Shown here in pieces: positions 13,138 to 16,065 of a stretch of DNA of 16,065 bases (the stretch's first letter is position 1; every line of letters starts with the position of its first letter). Both the position numbers and the translations under genes were made by a program. The notes beneath the pieces were generated by a model. It was not told the origin of the DNA. It saw only the letters and a program-made list of their open reading frames with translations, and did not search any database. This stretch comes from JBBKXP01 sp038323615 (lineage in GTDB: Bacteria > Pseudomonadota > Alphaproteobacteria > Rhodobacterales > Rhodobacteraceae), in assembly GCA_038323615.1 (NCBI GenBank), contig JBBQHC010000070.1, forward strand, positions 1-16,065, given 5' to 3'.

Positions 13138-15921
13138 CTATTCGGCGGCGGTCATGGACTTGGCCGCGCCCGCCGTCACCCGGCAGGCCGAGAACTTGAA
13201 CTCGGGGATTTTGCCGTAGGGATCAAGGCTGGGGTTGGTCAGCACGTTGGCCGCCGCCTCGACAAAGGCGAATGGCAAGAACACCATATCTTCGGCGACC
13301 GCGCGGTCAGCCCGCGCCATAATCTCGATCCGGCCACGGCGGGTCTCGATCGCAATGACGCCGCCGGGTTCGACCCCCAGCTTGCGCAGCGTCTTGGGGT
13401 GCATCGACCCATTCGCCTCGGGCTCCAGCCCGTCCAGCACGCTGGCCCGCCGGGTCATCGACCCGGTGTGCCAATGTTCCAACTGCCGCCCGGTGATCAG
13501 GATCATCGGGTAATCCGCGTCGGGCGATTCGGCGGGGGCGGTGACATTGGCCGGTGTAAACCGGGCGCGTCCGTCCTTGCGCGGAAATCCGTCGGCAAAG
13601 ACGATCGGCTGGCCGGGGTCGTCCGGGGTCAGGCTCGGGTAGGTCACGGCGGCCTTTTCCAGCCGCTCCCAGGTGATATTGTCCAGGCTGCGCATGTTCA
13701 GCTTCATCTCGGCAAACACTTCCTTGGGGTGGGTATAGGTCCAGCCCAGCCCGATGCGTTTGGCCAATTCCGTGGTGATCCACCAATCCTCGCGCGCGTC
13801 GCCGGGGGGCGGCACCGCGGGGCGGCCCATCTGCACTTGCCGGTTGGTGTTGGTCGCGGTGCCGGTCTTTTCGGCCCAAGCGGTCGCCGGAAACACGATA
13901 TCGGCATAGTTCGCCGTCTCGGTCAGGAAAATGTCCTGCACGACCAGCGTGTCCAGCTTGGCCAGCGCGTCGCGGGCATGTTCCACATCGGGGTCCGACA
14001 TCGCCGGATTTTCACCCAGAATATACATGCCCTTGATGTCGCCGTCATGGACCGCATCCATGATCTCGACCACGGTCAGGCCCTTTTTCGCCGAAAAATC
14101 GCCCGACCCCCAAACCTCGGTAAAGGCCGAGCGGACACCGTCATCGGTGACCGACTGATAATCCGGCAGGAACATCGGGATCATCCCGGCATCGGATGCC
14201 CCCTGGACGTTGTTTTGCCCGCGCAGCGGATGCAGGCCGGTCCCGGGGCGGCCGACCTGTCCGGTCATCAGCGCCAGCGAAATCAGACAGCGCGAATTGT
14301 CGGTGCCGTGGATATGCTGCGAAATCCCCATGCCCCAGAAGATCATCGCCGATTTGGCCCCGGCAAAGGTGCGGGCGACATCGCGCAGAACCTCGGGGGC
14401 GACGCCACAGAGCGGCGCCATCTTTTCCGGCGAGAACCCGGCCAGATGGTCCTTCATCGCGTCCCAGTTTTCAGTGAACGCAGCGATATATTGTTCGTCA
14501 TAAAGCCGTTCCTCGACAATCACGTGCATGATCGCGTTCAGCATCGCCACGTCGGTGCCGGGGCGGAATTGCAGCATATGCGACGCGAACCGGCGCAGGC
14601 CAACGCCGCGCGGGTCCATCACGATCAGCTTGCCGCCGCGCTTGGTGAACTGCTTGAAATAGGTCGCGGCAACTGGGTGGTTTTCGACCGGATTGGCCCC
14701 GACCACGATCGCCACATCGGCATGTTCGATCTCGTTGAAGGTTGCGGTCACGGCGGCGGATCCGACGTTTTCCATCAGCGCGGCCACCGAACTGGCATGA
14801 CACAGCCGGGTGCAGTGATCGACGTTGTTGTGGCCAAAGCCCTGCCGGATCAGTTTCTGGAACAGGTAGGCTTCCTCGTTGGAACACTTGGCCGAACCGA
14901 ACCCGGCAATCTCGGTGCCGCGGCCTTTCAGGCGGCTGGCGGCCAGATCCAGCGCCTCGTCCCAGGACGCTTCGCGGAAATGCGTCTGCCAGTTGCCCGG
15001 ATCGACGTTCAGGCCCTTGGCAGGCGCGTCGTCGCGGCGGATCAACGGTTTGGTCAGGCGGTGCGGGTGGGCGATATAATCAAACCCGAACCGGCCCTTG
15101 ACGCAAAGGCGGTTTTCGTTGGCAGGCCCGTCGATCCCGTCGACCCAGGCGATCTTGTCGTCCTTGATCTTGAACGACAGTTGGCATCCGACGCCGCAAT
15201 AGGGGCAGACCGATTCGACTTCGCGGTCGAAATCCTTGGAGTCGCCGTGCCCGGCGGCGTCCTGCGTTGTGGCCGGCATCAGCGCGCCGGTCGGGCAGGC
15301 CTGCACACATTCGCCGCATCCGACGCAAGTTGACGCACCCATCGGATCGTCGAAATCGAACACCGGATAGGCGTCATGGCCGCGCCCGGCCATCCCGATC
15401 ACATCGTTGACTTGAACCTCGCGGCAGGCCCGCACGCAGAGGCCACACTGGATGCAGGCGTCAAGGTTGACAGACATCGCCAGATGCGACGCATCCAGCA
15501 GCGGAACCCGCGGTTTTTCCAGTTTGGGTAACCGGCTCTCGGTCACATTCTGCGCATCTGCTGTATCCCAGAAATGCGACCCTGAATCATGCGCGGCCTC
15601 ACGCGCGGGCTGGTCGGTGACCAGCATTTCCACCACCATCTTGCGAGCGGTTCTGGCGCGGGCGCTGTCGGTGGTGACCTTCATTCCCTCGGCAACCGGC
15701 CGGATGCATGACGCGACCAGAACCCGGTCGCCCTCGACCTCGACCATGCAGGCGCGGCAATTACCGTCCGGCCGATAGCCCGGCGCGGGTTTGTGGCACA
15801 GGTGCGGGATCACCAGACCACGGCCATTCGCGGCCTCCCAGATCGTATAACCTTCGGGGACCGTGACCTCGTCGCCATTCAGGTTGAACGTCACCATGCG
15901 GGTCTGTGCACCATCGGCCAT
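13138..15921 (-). CDS. fdsA: NAD-dependent formate dehydrogenase, alpha subunit (Mo-bisPGD, Fe-S)
   Basis: FdsA is the catalytic subunit of the soluble formate dehydrogenase that oxidises formate to CO2 and sends electrons through Fe-S clusters to the NuoF-like FdsB. In order: an N-terminal [2Fe-2S] domain (Cys42, Cys55, Cys58, Cys72); two [4Fe-4S] ferredoxin motifs (Cys156/159/162/166 and Cys199/202/205/209); the molybdopterin-domain cluster (Cys239, Cys242, Cys246, Cys273); the molybdenum ligand Cys374 next to His375 in DHCTRLCHASSV, so a cysteine rather than selenocysteine enzyme; and a C-terminal dinucleotide-binding domain with ITGRQLEHWHTGSMTRR. The ATG at 15921 gives 927 residues, starts one base after the fdsB stop region and has GAGGAG upstream; an ATG at 15939 would overlap fdsB. 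No Tat signal is seen, so it is cytosolic. Confidence 0.95.
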   Translation of the reverse strand: MADGAQTRMVTFNLNGDEVTVPEGYTIWEAANGRGLVIPHLCHKPAPGYRPDGNCRACMVEVEGDRVLVASCIRPVAEGMKVTTDSARARTARKMVVEMLVTDQPAREAAHDSGSHFWDTADAQNVTESRLPKLEKPRVPLLDASHLAMSVNLDACIQCGLCVRACREVQVNDVIGMAGRGHDAYPVFDFDDPMGASTCVGCGECVQACPTGALMPATTQDAAGHGDSKDFDREVESVCPYCGVGCQLSFKIKDDKIAWVDGIDGPANENRLCVKGRFGFDYIAHPHRLTKPLIRRDDAPAKGLNVDPGNWQTHFREASWDEALDLAASRLKGRGTEIAGFGSAKCSNEEAYLFQKLIRQGFGHNNVDHCTRLCHASSVAALMENVGSAAVTATFNEIEHADVAIVVGANPVENHPVAATYFKQFTKRGGKLIVMDPRGVGLRRFASHMLQFRPGTDVAMLNAIMHVIVEERLYDEQYIAAFTENWDAMKDHLAGFSPEKMAPLCGVAPEVLRDVARTFAGAKSAMIFWGMGISQHIHGTDNSRCLISLALMTGQVGRPGTGLHPLRGQNNVQGASDAGMIPMFLPDYQSVTDDGVRSAFTEVWGSGDFSAKKGLTVVEIMDAVHDGDIKGMYILGENPAMSDPDVEHARDALAKLDTLVVQDIFLTETANYADIVFPATAWAEKTGTATNTNRQVQMGRPAVPPPGDAREDWWITTELAKRIGLGWTYTHPKEVFAEMKLNMRSLDNITWERLEKAAVTYPSLTPDDPGQPIVFADGFPRKDGRARFTPANVTAPAESPDADYPMILITGRQLEHWHTGSMTRRASVLDGLEPEANGSMHPKTLRKLGVEPGGVIAIETRRGRIEIMARADRAVAEDMVFLPFAFVEAAANVLTNPSLDPYGKIPEFKFSACRVTAGAAKSMTAAE

Positions 15922-15922
15922 C

Positions 15923-16065
15923 TCAGATCTCCTCGGCAAAATGTTTGATCACCATGCGGATCGGGTTGGGCGCGGCCTGGCCCAGTCCGCAGATCGAGGC
16001 GTCGCCCATTGCGACGCAGAGTTCCTCCAGCAGCGGCTGGTCCCATTGGTCGGCCTGCATCAGCT
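15923..16065 (-). CDS. fdsB: Formate dehydrogenase beta subunit, C-terminal end (cut by window edge)
   Basis: The last 46 codons of a NuoF-like subunit enter from the right edge and end in TGA at 15925-15923, one base before the fdsA ATG. The visible sequence includes EELCVAMGDASICGLGQAAP followed by NPIRMVIKHF, whose SICGLGQ carries the last cysteine of the [4Fe-4S] site typical of NuoF, HoxF and FdsB proteins. This subunit holds FMN and reduces NAD. The tight spacing shows it is cotranscribed with fdsA, consistent with an fdsGBA operon whose first gene lies outside the window. Confidence 0.88.
   Translation of the reverse strand, partial: LMQADQWDQPLLEELCVAMGDASICGLGQAAPNPIRMVIKHFAEEI

Noticed and set aside
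13090..15333. 747-codon open frame on the plus strand opposite fdsA
   Set aside because: It is rich in His, Arg, Gly and Gln with no recognisable domain, and lies antisense to an unmistakable fdsA. High GC content produces such shadows.
13108..15921. Selenocysteine in the formate dehydrogenase
   Set aside because: The molybdenum ligand position (residue 374) is encoded by a cysteine codon and there is no in-frame TGA.

Overview
The window looks like a chromosomal segment of a high-GC alphaproteobacterium of the order Rhodobacterales (Roseobacter or Rhodobacter-like). I infer this from the isopropylmalate enzymes, the NAD-linked FdsA-type formate dehydrogenase, the RsfS-RlmH pair, and two secreted or membrane proteins next to leuD that resemble families I recall from Rhodobacteraceae. 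The assignment comes from protein character, not from a database search. No transposase, integrase, CRISPR array or phage gene is visible.

Left part, all on the minus strand (1-3832). Read in the direction of transcription, it holds an MscS-type mechanosensitive channel overlapping a transglutaminase-like protease by 4 nt. These are followed by the ribosome silencing factor rsfS, spaced one base from rlmH (23S rRNA pseudouridine methyltransferase). An AEC-family transporter then runs off the left edge. An 84-bp near-perfect inverted repeat lies between rlmH and the transporter.

Middle part, mostly plus strand (3833-11387). leuC and leuD are translationally coupled and closed by a strong intrinsic terminator. 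Then come a multi-pass membrane protein of unknown function and an exported endonuclease/exonuclease/phosphatase-fold protein that seems to have lost most catalytic residues. A divergent pair follows: an NAD(P)-binding epimerase-like protein (minus) and a LysR regulator (plus). leuB comes next. leuCD and leuB together supply the isomerase and dehydrogenase steps of leucine synthesis; leuA is not in the window. The epimerase-LysR pair separates leuB from the other leu genes and overlaps the exported protein at its 3' end, so it looks like a later insertion.

Right part. A membrane-anchored class I cytochrome c, an EamA/DMT-type permease and tRNA-Pro(CGG) follow on the plus strand. Converging on them from the right edge is a formate dehydrogenase operon on the minus strand: the last 46 codons of the NuoF-like beta subunit (fdsB) and the complete molybdenum/iron-sulfur alpha subunit (fdsA). 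This complex oxidises formate and passes electrons to NAD. No fdhD-like (fdsC) or fdsD gene follows fdsA.

Most genes are ordinary housekeeping or metabolic genes. The points worth a second look are the 84-bp hairpin, the small upstream ORFs before rsfS and leuC, the apparent pseudoenzyme, the direct repeats 42 bp apart in the epimerase-LysR promoter region, and a perfect 16-bp palindrome upstream of the membrane protein. I do not see a clear new defence or metabolic system.
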